Source: Litomosoides sigmodontis (lineage: Eukaryota > Nematoda > Chromadorea > Rhabditida > Onchocercidae). Taken from it: a DNA stretch of 64,000 nucleotides. The notes beneath the pieces were generated by a model. That model searched no databases, was not told the DNA's origin, and saw nothing but the letters and a program-made list of their open reading frames with translations. The stretch's first letter is position 1. Each line of letters starts with the position of its first letter. Shown here piece after piece: positions 24,101 to 42,300 of the stretch. Location of the stretch: contig OY718805.1 of assembly GCA_963070105.1 (NCBI GenBank), positions 558,001 to 622,000 on the forward strand, written 5' to 3'. The position numbers and the translations under genes are program-made.

Positions 24101-24856
24101 CTTACATCCTTCCTCATTCAATTCTTTCCTAATGTGAATCAGGAAAGAATTGTACGCACGCTTTTTCATTCCTTTAGGAATTCAAAATTCTGCCACTCTC
24201 AAAACTGTTTTCCAATTTGCTACATCGAATTGTTCAAAAGACATCGAAGTTCCAAAGCACTTTTAAAGCAGTCTCCATTACATACACACCTTCCTGGGAA
24301 CTCATTTCCGATACGCTCAAATCAAACTACCACCCACTTTCGTGCCATATAGAAACAACACTTTTTGAAGAATATTCATATTTTTAAAGACGTTTTAGAG
24401 CCAAGAATTTTTACAATGCTATATTTGCATAATTTTCCCTCTTTTTTTTGAAAAAATTATACAATTTTTGATTAATAACAGGAAAATATTCAAGTGTTTA
24501 TTAACTAAAAGACGTGTTGCATTAATTGTGGTTACTTTCAAATAGTTTTATTTACAATAACAATGAAAGTACAAATAGTTATGCAATGACGATATAAAAT
24601 GAGGATACAAAACTTAACATTTAACAAATAAAAAACTTCCAAATCGATGTCGCAAACCTATTTGATAATTTTCAAGCTCCAAATTAATGCATGCAAGCTA
24701 AACTGATATAAATGAAATCAAAAATTGTAATTTTCTGATATGTTTTATATATATATATATATAACAAAATATGCAATCCATCTCAAAAGTTGGACTTTTC
24801 GCAAATTTTTGCGGATTCGTTCACAAATAACAAAAACAATAACAGGCATGTTGCCA
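24101..24856. other. Intergenic gap between TRIM23 and the coiled-coil gene
   Basis: AT-rich, with an (AT)8-type tract at about 24748-24763. No coding exon is seen. It would contain the TRIM23 3' UTR and, if the genes are co-transcribed, the trans-splice acceptor of the coiled-coil gene; a weak acceptor (cacattag) lies just upstream of 24135 on the minus strand. Confidence 0.5.
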
Positions 24857-29376
<4,520 letters not shown>

Positions 29377-29410
29377 TTTTTATACAGAAATATGAAATAA
29401 AAACAAATTC

Positions 29411-29425
29411 AATTTGTCTGAAAAA
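29411..29425 (-). promoter_or_regulatory. Probable SL trans-splice acceptor of TRIM23
   Basis: The minus strand reads gatttttttcag followed by ACAAATTG, 41 bp upstream of the ATG at 29376. No upstream exon is apparent, which fits a trans-spliced 5' UTR of about 41 nt. Confidence 0.55.
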
Positions 29426-30214
29426 AATCAAAAGGGCAGAAAATGCGTTAACCAAAATAATTATCATATATCCAAAACTAGAAAAAAAATCATGAAAAAA
29501 TCATGCACTTAGAAAGACCAGCTACAACTTTTCGTCCCACCAACTTTAATCAGCAAATAAAATTTTCAGGACTTACATATGGCATTTATGGTACAATCGT
29601 GATTTCACTCGAAGTTGTTTGGTAGTATAAAATATTACGAATTTAAGTAACGGTTGTAGGATACAAGGTATCACACCTTGCTAAGATGTGTTTTCAGTAT
29701 GAACAAACAACAGCAGGGCATAAAGATTATTTTACTGTTTATTGTGATATTTTTGAAAATTCCACGGCAATTCAGAATGTATTAAAACAAAAAAAAAACT
29801 GCCTAATTTAAATGTCCACCCAATTTAAAGTGTTTTAAAAACAATGCTTTAATAAAGAATTCTACCTCTCAAGCTAACTGACAACCAAGAATTATTAAAG
29901 GAAAAATTCAGTGGAAGTATTCATATGACTCGCCCAATGTGCCTGATAAATCAATGAGTGATAGCTAATATTTGATATGCAGTTGTGTTACCAAACAAAT
30001 AAATCATTCTTAACAAAATAATCGAAATCTTAATCAGGAAAAGGAGAATGACCAACAGACATTTTCGAGACTCTATTTCGTTATTTGTTAATTATTAAAA
30101 ACCAGAGTTTATACAAAATTAGAAAGTTTAAAAAACGAAAATCAGTGATAGTAAAATATCAAGAAAATACAATCATAATAATTACTAAAATAAAGCAGCA
30201 CAGGTAAATATACA
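29426..30214. other. Intergenic gap between GPANK1 and TRIM23
   Basis: AT-rich, with no coding exon seen on either strand. It holds the GPANK1 3' UTR and whatever upstream signals TRIM23 uses. Confidence 0.5.
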
Positions 30215-32474
30215 TCATGCGTCTCTAAGCATACTTCTAAATCGTCGCTCTAAAATCTTTTCATGAAGTATTCGCATTCTGTGGTCTTTCATCCTTTTTC
30301 CTCTCATTGCTGGACCCACTTTCACTGCGCTTATATCATTAGCCTAGACATTTGCAATAATAGTGAGTAAAATGAGCAAAGGAGAAAAAAGAAAAACCTT
30401 ACATAGTAAAAAAGTTAGAATAATTGTTGAGAATAATTTCACAACTCCAATCTTTTTATAATATATGAAATTTATCCTTTCATTTTAAATATAACAATAA
30501 AATTCTTCAATTCAAAAGAAAACTTTAAAAGTGTACGTACCTGGAAATGAGTCGATACAGGTCCATCTAAACTAACGCAACCTACGCCAAGCTTATCTCT
30601 CTTCAACACTGCTTTTATCGGATATCGCCGACCGGTCGCATGACGACCTAATCCTTCAAATTCATTCCATCCACTTCTCCGTAAAATGCGATAACCTTTA
30701 TTCCATTCTGGAATTCCATAGCCTGGATCAAGGATTGGTTTTCGAGTCTCCAAAAGGTGTGATATACCGCTCAAGTGAGCTTCTCCTACATAAGTACATT
30801 GACAAGCATCACAAAAGCGTGTAATTCCTACGAGTTTCCGGGATCTTCTGATTTTTTGCAAGGATGATTCGCACCGCACCCTGGAATTTCCAAACCATTC
30901 AAAAAATCATCTGATAAAGTTCGGAAGTTTTCGCATAATAACTGGCAACACTAAGGATCAAATGAGCCCTCAATAGAACACCAGCAGTAATTTAACGCAA
31001 AGTACTTCCACTTAGAGCAATAACCCATCATAGGATGGGTTATAGCTCTAAATGGAAGCGCATTATCCACTAAGTATAACAAATATCACAAGTAGATTAG
31101 CTTAAATAGAATAAGATGCTTTAAAATACTGCAAAAAACTTAGTGATATGATCCGTATTATTATGTGCGATATCGTGGTAAATTAAGAAGCAGTATTTAT
31201 TTGAAAAACAACATAAAAACATACTTAAAATCCCTCTTTTCATTAGAAAAAATATGTTGGTATATTTCATGATGTCCACATTTCATTGCAAAGTCAGCAG
31301 CTGTTTCACCCGATTTACTCCTGCATTGTACTCGTACGTTGCAATATTTTATGAAAATTTATGATCCACTTAAGGCGTTCTTTTAAGGTAAAAAATTACG
31401 ACAAAACTGTTTTTTTCGAATAAAAACTGAAGTGTACATTAAAAACATTTATCCTTATATAAGAAACTTGCACTCTCAAACACATGCAATAGACGAATCG
31501 AACATAACAGTTTGTTAGCTATGAATGCTTTTATCAAACCGCAACCAACCCCCAATAACTTCTCTGTAACTCTTAAGGGAAGTAAGATTCAGCAAAAGTT
31601 ATACGGGTACGAGTCGTCCTGGTCGATTCAACAACCTCTCTATGCCAAATAAACCAATTTAGACAAGCGGAACATTTTTGAAGATATATACGCTATTTCG
31701 AATGATCCGACAATCTGATGAAAATTAAAAAGCAGTAGTACACTAACCGCTTAAAAATATCTACTCCCATCGATAACAAGTATTTAACAATGTGCAAATG
31801 ACCCGCATAACTCGCACACATTAAAGCAGTCCAGCCATACTGATCCGATACATTGAAATCCACTCCTACAAATTTCACATCATGCCAATTTCTACAACTG
31901 ATATTGACTATTGTTCCTTCGAAATCTTTAAGCAGATTTCTGTGAATTTCGATAAATAAAAAGAAAAAAAATCCTCTATAACCTTTCCTTTTCCTACAAT
32001 AATAAAATCATCGAAAGAAATATTTATTACTGTTAACATTTACACTTACTACTTTTATCAAATCACTTTAGAATTATGGACTATTTTCTTAATTCAATTT
32101 CCCTAAGTAACAGTTATACCAATTATACCTTTCCCACAATAATAATCCATGACACCTCGCAAATTTCCATTTGCGGCATCCTTGAAAAGTTGCTCGAAGT
32201 TTTTCACAGTACCACTCTGCTTCTGCGGGATTTTCGCGAGCTTCCTCAGATGTTGACTGCTACCTTTCATCGCCCCCAATTTCACTGTTGAATCCAGAAC
32301 TGCTGAAGTTGACGGTTCAGCCAACAAAGTTTCGTAGAAAGATCGTATCTCTTTACCACAAACGGTGGGCTTCCGTGCGGTTTCCGCAGTACCATCTTTT
32401 ACACTAACAACTGCGCTTGCTCTAATGAACTGAATCTGGTTACACTTTCCAACGACATTCCTTGACGGATTCAT
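30215..32474 (-). CDS. GPANK1: GPANK1 orthologue: ankyrin-repeat and G-patch protein
   Basis: Five phase-consistent exons: 32129-32474, 31748-31865, 31225-31320, 30541-30880 and 30215-30343. They give 342 aa (human GPANK1 is about 356). Ankyrin repeats span about residues 105-180 (VSDQYGWTALMCASYAGHLH; then SGETAADFAMKCGHHEIYQH). A small Cys/His pair (CDAC...HLSGISH) lies at about 210-228. The G-patch runs from about 239 to 287, with the glycine framework GYGIPEWNKGYRILRRSGW followed by EGLGRHATGRRYPI. The basic C-terminus (KRMKDHRMRILHEKILERRF) is typical of the family. G-patch proteins usually bind and activate DEAH-box RNA helicases; the partner of GPANK1 is not known to me. The start ATG follows an acceptor (ttatttaccag, then 11 nt), probably a trans-splice site. 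Confidence 0.93.
31005..31058. repeat. 54-nt hairpin in GPANK1 intron 3
   Basis: Arms 31005-31028 and 31035-31058 (cttccacttagagcaataac... / ...ttatagctctaaatggaag) pair over 24 bp with two mismatches around a 6-nt loop. The size and imperfect pairing are pre-miRNA-like. It lies inside the intron 30881-31224. Confidence 0.88.
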
Positions 32475-32492
32475 ACCACGAAATCCTGGTAA
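32475..32492 (-). promoter_or_regulatory. Probable SL acceptor of GPANK1
   Basis: Minus-strand ttatttaccag followed by GATTTCGTGGT and the ATG at 32474. The 11-nt leader is short and no upstream exon is seen. Confidence 0.5.
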
Positions 32493-35400
32493 ATAACAAT
32501 TGAAATAAGGAGGAAAAAATGCACAATTAACACATCGAAGCGAATTACGCGCGATATTTGTGCAGGACGACGATTTTGGTTGTCAATTTTTCAGTTTAAA
32601 AAGGAATGAAACACTAAATGTTGCAACGATAATATTTTTCTCATTGATAGAATGAAATAGAAATACGGGGAGAAGAAAAACATCGCGCTGACAGAGGGCA
32701 AACGGAGTACATTAAATAATAAACAATAAAAGGACAGGTTCGTGCAAGGAAGTGAAATCTTTCTAAGTTGTGCGGTGAAAACAGTACACAAATAAAGAGA
32801 TAGTGATAAGCAATGAAGAAACGGCAATAATTTAACGGAACTTGTCCTCCTAACATCGAATAATTACAGAAAAATGAAATGCGAACTGCAGTGTCATGAT
32901 CAGTAATTGCTTGGCTATCCCTTATTGTTTTAAATACCAACACTGATGGTAATAAGCTGATGGTAACATATTTCATTTCTTTCAATGATTGCGCTATTCA
33001 ATTACACACTGTAATCAAAAATTTCAAGTGTACAGCTGGTTGATATACACGGATATTGTCAGAGTATGATCCAACCTTTCAACCCACTGCGTTCCCCGAA
33101 ACCTCAATAAACTGCTTCATTTTCAGAATTTCGATGACACACATGACTGACTATCAACAAGAATCGCAGAATGGATGGTCAAGAATGTACAGTGCTACAG
33201 CTCATACTAAGCAAAGGCTGTATTGGAAAAACCACTTGTCAATTTTGTTCGACAATTTCATTTAAAAATTGACATCTTTTCGAAATTGTACAGCGCACTT
33301 ATAAGTTAAGTATTTTGAAGTAATCATTTGTTTGCACAGCAAATTGTTACTGTTAACAGTTACGATTTGTCTCTATGTTGCACCATTTCGTTACAGCAAC
33401 TTGTAGCGCTTTGCCCAAGTGCAATAATTACAAATGCCAACGATATTTAAACTTACTTTCCATCAATGAAGTTTCCGACAAAAGACTTTGCGGTGATTCG
33501 GTGATGAAACGTGCAAAATTCCGCAAGCAGGCGTCGTTGATATGTGAAGTGGCTCATCAGTAATATCGTTCAAAAATTATGCTCCAACAAATCAAATCCA
33601 ACTTTTTGCTTGCAACATTGCATACTGAAGTAAATGTTGGCAGGAATGAAAGACTTAATTGCCGAACATCCCAGCCGGAGACTTTACTGAGACTTAACTC
33701 ACTCAGCCGGAGCAGACCACAAAGAATCACTTAAATTCACTAGCTGATAAAGCCAGACCAGTAAGAGACGTTGCCCGATCAGTTAGCTCATCATGAAAAC
33801 GAAAATCTCTGAATCGAAAATGTTGCTCAAGGATTTCTTTAACATATTCACGTAGAACCGTATATTACGTAGCTATAATACACATCCAAATGCTAAAATT
33901 TCGTAGAAATCAGTTTTTACACATATATCTGGAAAACTTCCGGTTTTTATTAAACTGATGGCTTTTTCGTCCATCATATTTCCCACTGTTCTTTTTCAAT
34001 TATAAGCAATCTTTCATGTTATCAGTACTTCCGAACATATAGATTCAGCAGTTTCGAACAACGATTTACTTCCTTTCTTTTTATCACTATCAGACAATAT
34101 TTAAGCCTTTGTCTCTCACGAATGCTCAAAATTCTTCCGATCTCTCTTGGAAACTATCACTTAGCGAGATTCATATACGGTCGCAAAAGAAAAAAATTGT
34201 AAAACGGAGGGTTGCCAGATTCTACTATTGGTGATCAATAACTGACTGAAGCAGCACACAATCCGTCCCCATTCTGGATTTTTGGAAACAAAAAGGCGAA
34301 TAAAGATGCTCGTGGGTATTACTTATTGCGGTATTATTATTGTTATTATTTGTATTATTTTTTATTATAGTTATTAATTGCGAGTATCATTTATTCGACC
34401 AGAATGCACGTCGTATTAAAAGTGTGTTGTTCAATTGCAGCACCTGCACAGTGGAAGAAATTCGATATTACTTCGCTCTGATAGCACAATTCCACCATCT
34501 ATTAGAAAGAAAGCGAAACAAACACGAGATATTCAAGATAGAAAAGCATTTGCAAACAATGCGTGCTGGAAGCTGTGCTACACGCTCTGTCTCACACTTA
34601 TCTTTGTTATCTTGGTCTGTGCTGCGCGCGACAAACCAATTAAATTTGACTTCAGTCATTTCAACCGTCTCTATTAATTCAGCAACATTTTATTCTTTAT
34701 GCAACACTGGGTTGGCTGAGATGAAGACATTTAATTAACTGATAACAGGTAGCTCTCCTCAACATTCCACTGTGCATATATTCATCTTACCACGCATCCT
34801 GTGTCGCTTCTAAATCATAACAGATTACATCTGTTGAGAATTGTCATACAATTATCCCATTTCTAACTTTGATAACTGAAAACTGAGCTGTTGCAACATT
34901 CATACTGCTCATGGAATTTGTTAGAAGAGGACATTTAGCAACAACGAAGAGACACAACTAACATCCTTAATATTTTCCAAAAGAGCAACATTTCATACAG
35001 AATGGTATGGTGGAATATTAATTAACGTGTTCCATGCAGTTGATTATATTATTGGAGAAGGCAACAAATGATCTTATAAGACATCAAAAAGAAGTATTTT
35101 GATGCTAAATATTTTGCGTTAAAGTACTAGTACCATCGTCAGCGATCAATTACAGCACATTTGCAGATCAGATTTGAATTTGAAGCGAACTTGAATTTGA
35201 AATGTTGTGGCAGCACCAAATATAGAGCAAATATTCTTAAAGGATATATCTCCGCAAATTGATAACGCAGAATCAAGATCAGTGGATAATACTTGATAGC
35301 ATTTCACAGTTTATTATAACATCACGTAGTTTTTCATGTTGGTTCTTGACTGACTGGTATTTCTGAAATCAAACCTACACTTCTCTACACAGCCAAAGTG

Positions 35401-36319
35401 ATGACCACTGGAATTGCAAGATAATTTCAAAAATAGGAATTCGATCCTTCAAAGATACAAATGTTTCGTCTGATTGAGAGTTCCTAGAAAATTTGAAATT
35501 TATAATTATATTCACAGAAAACAACATGACAATTACAGACACCGAGTTATGAGTCAAAATGTGTAAGAATATGCAGAAGAGCCGGTCAGGGAATGTCGTG
35601 TGCTAGTGACAATAAGTTCCTCCATCTTTTACATCTACTGCTCTTTTATATGCAATCCTATGAAATGAAAGAAGGTTACGCCTTTCTTTCAGAAATATTT
35701 CTAAAAATTAAGAACAGCGAAAATAAAGTCAAAACATAGATGAAATGTTAATATTAAAGAGAACTACTAATATAAATCGACAGTACAACACAAAAATTGC
35801 AATGGCAAACACTAAAGTAAAGTAAATAAGCAAATGGAAAGCTAAAGTTTCCTGATTTAGAGGTTGTGTGATAAATCGACCAGTACTTCATTTGAATGTA
35901 AAATCATACCGATCCTTTTTTGATCAAGTTGAGATACCACGCAGCGCTATGTCACTTTATCTATAAACCAGTGAAATTAGGATATCAAAGCTAGCATTCT
36001 TTCACGTCCAAATTCAAATAATAAATGCAGAAAATTAATAATCCTAAAAATGACATGCAAGGAATTTCAGATTTGTTCACGAAATTCGACCTGGATGTTC
36101 GGGAAGCAGGAGAACAGAACTCTATAACATAATGATCACACAAACTAAATCAAAAAAGATAAAGGCAAAAAAAGGAACAAAGAAAGTATAACAAATCGAC
36201 AAAATTTAAGACAGCATCATTTTTTAGTTATATAATTTACTTCCTATAGTTAAGAAAATAGTTTAAAACGAAATGAAGAGACAAAACAACCTAAGATTTG
36301 AAAAGTTCCTTCACTTCCG
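32493..36319. other. Intergenic region between DOCK7 and GPANK1
   Basis: No exon chain found on either strand. A 132-codon plus-strand open frame at 34340-34738 begins in a TTA/TTG-rich tract, lacks an ATG start and has no recognisable features. An agccggag direct repeat occurs near 33670-33715. The GPANK1 promoter probably lies at the left end. Confidence 0.5.
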
Positions 36320-39300
36320 TCACACTGCAGTGACCGGTCCCAGTTCTGCAGCATGTACGGAGTTTAGAGTGTGTGCTTCGGAACATTTATTTTTACGAAT
36401 GCCAACAATCGGTGCCATTCGTTTCGTAAATTCAATATAATTTTTCTGTAGTTCATTCTGCAATTTCATAAAAGACAAATTCTCCTTGAATTGGTTGTCA
36501 TCGAATAAATGAAAGAATTAAAGTTATGGATGTTACAAAATAATTCCCTAGTATTGTTGAGAAAAATTGTTCGTTTTATTAATAAAATCTGAAAACGGTA
36601 ATTCAATAATTTAACCTGATAAGCCTGCTGATCAGCCTGGATAAGTTTCTTGTTCTTCTGAAGAGCATCTGCACATTTCTTTGAAAAGTCTTTGAAACAC
36701 AAGCGAAGCTTGTTCTGGAATTTATCCATCGGTTTGCCACGCTCATCCAAAATCACATTTGAAAGAAACACGTTCGCAACCTTGAAAAGGGAAGCCTTTT
36801 ATTACTGAAATGATAATGGAAATGTAATATTTTGTCCACTGATCTAGAAAAAACTTCACCACTGCAAATATTATAAGATATTATAAGATGAAGCAATTTC
36901 ATCCAATAAAAGAACTCCTAATCTTATGAATATTATGCCTACTTAACCTCGATTAATATTTTTGCAAGTTTACATAGCTGGAACTCACCTCTATGGGACC
37001 TTGATTGACGGTAGTACCAATGCAGCCTTGTAATACCATTTGAAGCATTTTAGCATCTGGTGGATCTTGCGCAGTAGCAGCAGCTAATTCACGGGTTCGC
37101 TTCTGGACATCTTCAATGGCAACTTCAATTGGTGTTAAAATGTTTTGTTCACGACTAACCACTCGAAGACGTGTTTTTACGTATGGAAAACTGGAAAAGA
37201 TACAGAAATAATTAGCAAAAAAAGAAAAAAAAAGCTCATTTCAGGGGGCATTAACTCCTATACAAACGAAAAATTAAAACAAAATCTCGTTTCTTCTGCG
37301 TTCCATGAGAAGGATATACAATGAATATTCCAAACTTCAAATATGAACTTAAAAACCAATTCAAAGTTACCAGTATTGCGTAGCCAGCACAGTTCGTCTT
37401 TTGTATTGATCCTTCAAATTACCGTGCGCACGACCATCTTTCGTAAACGGTGTTGCATAGACGAATCGATATAACTTGTGATTCCTTTCGAAATGAGTAG
37501 GACGACGACGTCGTTCCCAATTCTCCAGATATGGTTCTACATATGTAATTTGCAAATAGGCTTTTGTGGAGTCCAAACGATTGGGATCAACCTACAGATT
37601 AATTTAAGCATTAACAGAAGCAAAGTTTCCTCATTCTACTACTAGAATGACTTCAGCATTCGAATCACGTCATCGATGACGTCTAGTCAAAAAACGGGGA
37701 ACATACAGAATTTGAATCTTTAATAACTTCCACAACTCCTTTCCCAAAACAATCTGTATAAAATGTGTCCAAACGATGGCTGATTTCGGACAGTTTAGTA
37801 ATTGCTGGCTCTTTATAGATGAATTCGACACCATCCAAATCACCGAAACGACTACCATAAAAACCCACTCGAAAGTAAGTGCCGAAACAACGTTTGTCGG
37901 CACTGAAAAAATTTGATAACAGTAGAGAATGAAGTTTCCCTCATGTTCACACTGTAGCCAAAATATAATTCTTTTCAAAAATTTCAAATGCCTAAGTTAG
38001 TTGTAAGGAATTAATTATTAATTATAATTTTATTATAAGATTTCTAATTGTTGGAAATGTCCACTGTATGAAAAAGATGTATTGAAAGATGATGAATTCT
38101 ATCTGCAACAAGAATACAAAATTAGCTTTGCATAGTTTTTAAAAATTACACGTCCCAGCACTACGAATTGAATGTTGAATTCTGTGGCACTTACCTTGGT
38201 AAAGGTGAATACCATGCATCGGCAATATCTTCAATCAGCGGTACAGTTGACTCAATACGTGAAAGCGCTTGACTCAAACAACCATACACTTGTGCCAGAC
38301 GCTGATAATCACGATTTTCTTCCAAAATTGGTGCTATTACCTAGTATAAACAAGCAATCGAAATTGTACCAATTTTCAAAATTTTTGTAAGGCGTAATTT
38401 TTTAATTTTTTACAATAATGTAATTTTCATATAATTTCAATTCAAAAATGAAAAAAATTAGTTTCGACGTATGCGATAATGCTTAATAACCTTGTACAGT
38501 TGTACCATAGTTTCATACATTTGAGCTTTTTCCATAAACTGCGCTGTTTTCTCCACCAGATGTACTAAACCATTTTGTGTAAAGTGACGACTTTCACAAA
38601 TGCCTTCCTCGTCCGGGCTGAAATTCATTCGAGGGAGGTTCAAAATCTTCTCAAAATTACAAAAAATTCCAGTCCACTATACGACAAACATAAAATATAA
38701 CAGAAAAAAAATTTCTGGTCAAAAATAGAAAACAATACCTGATAACATCATCTGAAACAGCACTTTCTTCGAGAATATTATCGCTTATAGCTTCGAAAGC
38801 GGCAGCGCCTTTGGGTATATATACGTTATACTCACGCATCGAAATATATTCGGCAGCTAAAGCGGACGCATGTAACATGCACTGCGCAGCTTCGGCTGCG
38901 TTATTCCGCGCCGAATGCTTATTTGCCATATTTATTAACCATGTTAACCTAAATTGTCGCATATTAATTCTGTTATTGCACATGTAAACAAATGAAAAAT
39001 TAGTGCAGCAAGCCGAAGCTGATACAATAAATACGAGTTCTGCCGAGACCGTGCCAATACAAAAATAAAAAACACACAAAACAAGCAGCTTTATCAGTTT
39101 TTCTGAGTTAATTCAGATGAAGTAAAAACATGCTCTAGTAAACATCAAAAAAATGATGTTAACCTAAGATCCGGATTGTTCTGATACCCTTTCGCGACAC
39201 GATACATTAGATCGATTAGCATTTCAAAATCATTCGTATATTCTTTCATTTTTACTGTATCCGATAAAATCATATGCAAATTGAAAACGAGGTCTTTCAC

Positions 39301-42300
39301 CTGTAATTGTGTACCATGTTTTGTAAATTTGAGGAATCTAAGTTACTCAAAAAACATTAAAAACATTGTCGAGAAAATTTTACACATTAACCTGCTCTGA
39401 AAAAGTAGTATTGCGCAGTTGTGAATCAATTGAAGCATCTGTTTCTGAATATGTCAATACAGTTTTTAAACTGTGGCGTAAACAATCTTCGTTTATCCAG
39501 TCACCATGTTTGGTACCCGTAGAAACCAAAGTACTTAGTGACATTGTAATTTGCATTTTTACTTTTGAAAAACTTGCTCCTGATTCGAAACTCTGCCTCA
39601 TTAATAGATATAATGAAGCAGCGGCCTATAAATTCTCTTTAGCAGATTCAATTTCATATCATGGTGCCTTTATGAACAAAAACAAAAGATCACCTTCTTT
39701 GTTCCCGTTCGAAAATGTGGCATCTACTTACTCCATAAATCTTGTTGGAAGTTAACATTAACAAAAACGTCAACTTCAAAGGCTCAGTATGAACTCGATT
39801 TGAATACTTAATACTTTTCCAAAATTTCAATAGTACCTGCGAACGAATAGCTGGCAAGCGAGATGCACAATGCTTTAGCAAATGGAGGCATAATTCACCA
39901 CACTGTTCAGTCTCCTGTAAACAATTCATTGTCAGTAATGTTTCAATTAAATTCTTGAGACTTATATGAGACGTATATGCGTAAAAAATGCATATATGCA
40001 CAATATATAAATTATATAGAAACTTAGGGTAAAGATAAGACTTACGTTTCGGATAGTTTACATAAAAAACCATAAAGAAAAGTAACAACTCAAGTAATGA
40101 ACTAAGCAAGTGCAATAATATGGTCTTCAAACTAAACTATCTTACCAGTAAATTTTTTAGATATGCAAACATAAACCTGCTCAAACAGCAAATCTGGATA
40201 CTTCGCAACTATGGCACGTTGACTTGCAAAAACATTTTCCAAAGTTTGCACTGACTGATTGCAGGAAAGAATATGCATCTTAAAAAATTCACTGGAGAAT
40301 TAATAATTTTTCATTTCCACCTATGGTAATCAATAGTAAAGCGAATTTAGAATTAAAAAAACCAATGAAGACAAACTCACCAACACTTTCAATACGGAAG
40401 GTAACACGTAAAAGAGATAGTCTGAACCAAGAACCGACACTACGCGTATGATGAGTTCTAACGTATCTAGCACTATTAATGGTATTTCGGCACAAAGAGT
40501 TGCTTCAAGCGTAACATCATCATTCGCTAAATTAAACAAATTAATTCTAGTTTCCTAAGTCCATTATTTAATGATTTATTCATCATTTCATAAATTTCAA
40601 AATTTTAGTACTGGGTAATTCATAGCTTACGAATAGGTCCATCGCTTGACTGTCCACCGCTACTACCATTGTAACTTTTCCGAGACCCTTTTCCCTGTGA
40701 ATCTTTGGTTTCTTTACGCCATCTAACACCACTTTCAAGATCGACTGCAATTCGTGATTTTTTCCGGCTAAGCTCTTTTATTGATGATCCTTCGATATTA
40801 ATACGTTTGTCCCTTACATCCTCTCCAACTTCACTAGTATCCTGAAAACTCCCAGGATGTCATCATGCACAACTTCCCAAGAAAATAATTTGTAAGAATT
40901 TCCAATTTTTAATGTATGAACTACTAAAAATTGAGACCAGCACTTGATTAGGACAAAAAAAAGATGATCTGAATTCGAAACACGAAATAGCGAGCTGTAG
41001 AACATCGAGAAACTGCGAAATTCGGTTGGATGACAAATCGCGAATCCACTGACGCAAGGATGACTGTTCCATATTTTTCAAAGTCCAACAAAAACATGCC
41101 AACAGCTGAAAATTTGAATAATAAAACTTGAAACATAGAAAATCAAAATGATTCAATTTATTGGTCCTATTGGTATTAGTATATAAAACTTCATGGTAAT
41201 TACATATATTTTTATGAAAACTCACCTGGCGTGTATTTTCCAATGAAAGCGATGGCCGAATTAAGCCAATATGTTTTCGCTCTGTTCGTGGTGAACATGG
41301 CGGTGAAAAATTCATCCCACCAATTGCAAGCATAACTTTGTCGCTGATGAAAGGCGCATTATCCGTTTCCATCGCGTAACTGCAGTTTAAGGATGATTTA
41401 GAAATGGCTACAAACGTTTTCAAATTTGAATTCGGAAAGATTAATTCAAAATTATGAAGCATGCCTATTGGAAACAGATGTGGTAATTTCATAATTGATG
41501 TTAGAACATTTCGAGTAAGGGTCGTGCAGTTGACTTGAAGCGTCCAGAACAATACCGATGATTGGTAAATACAAGGACGCTACCCGTGCTTTCAGCGTAT
41601 TATCAAGAAGTCGAGAATCCAATTCATGGCTGCTCAGTAAATTACGAATAAGACTTATAGCACTGAAAATGTTCTTAAAAATAATCGTTTTTCGCACAAA
41701 ACTAAGACAATACACGAGTGTAATAATATAACAAATTAAATAGGAAATGCAATGTGGAGTAATTATATACAACTCTTCCTTATAAAAAATCAAAAACGAA
41801 ATTAATAGGTTTCATTTTAAAAAAGTGACCGTGAATGAAGTAGAGTGTTTGATGTATCAAGAACAGAAGCCAAGTCAGTCAGCACAAGTCCAATTAGAAA
41901 ATGTCGTGAACGAAACTCAGCAGTCAGTTCTGCTGATCCAACTGCGCCATGCAACTCATTCGCTTGATTTGAAGACCTTGAATGGCCTCGTTTAGAATAC
42001 AAGAAATAACTTTGAAATTTATCAAAAATAAACAATTGGAGTTCTAAATATTTATTGCAAGAAATTAAATCAAACCTGCTGCTAAGACTTAAATTTCCCG
42101 GGCTAGAAGATTGCTGCGAAGAATGATGCAAGGATACAGATAAATTAACGCTGCCTTCCGAGCTAGATGAAAATGTCGATGCTGCTGACTGAAATTTAAA
42201 GCAGTTAAGAACAGAAAAAGAAATTAAGTACTAATCAACTAGCTAGAATCCATGAAATCTACAACTTACATGAAACGATCCACCGGAATGGCTTGTTGAC

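Noticed and set aside
34340..34738. 132-codon plus-strand open frame as a gene
   Set aside because: It starts in a TTA/TTG-rich run without ATG, has no splice context and no family-like residues; an opposite-strand open frame overlaps it.
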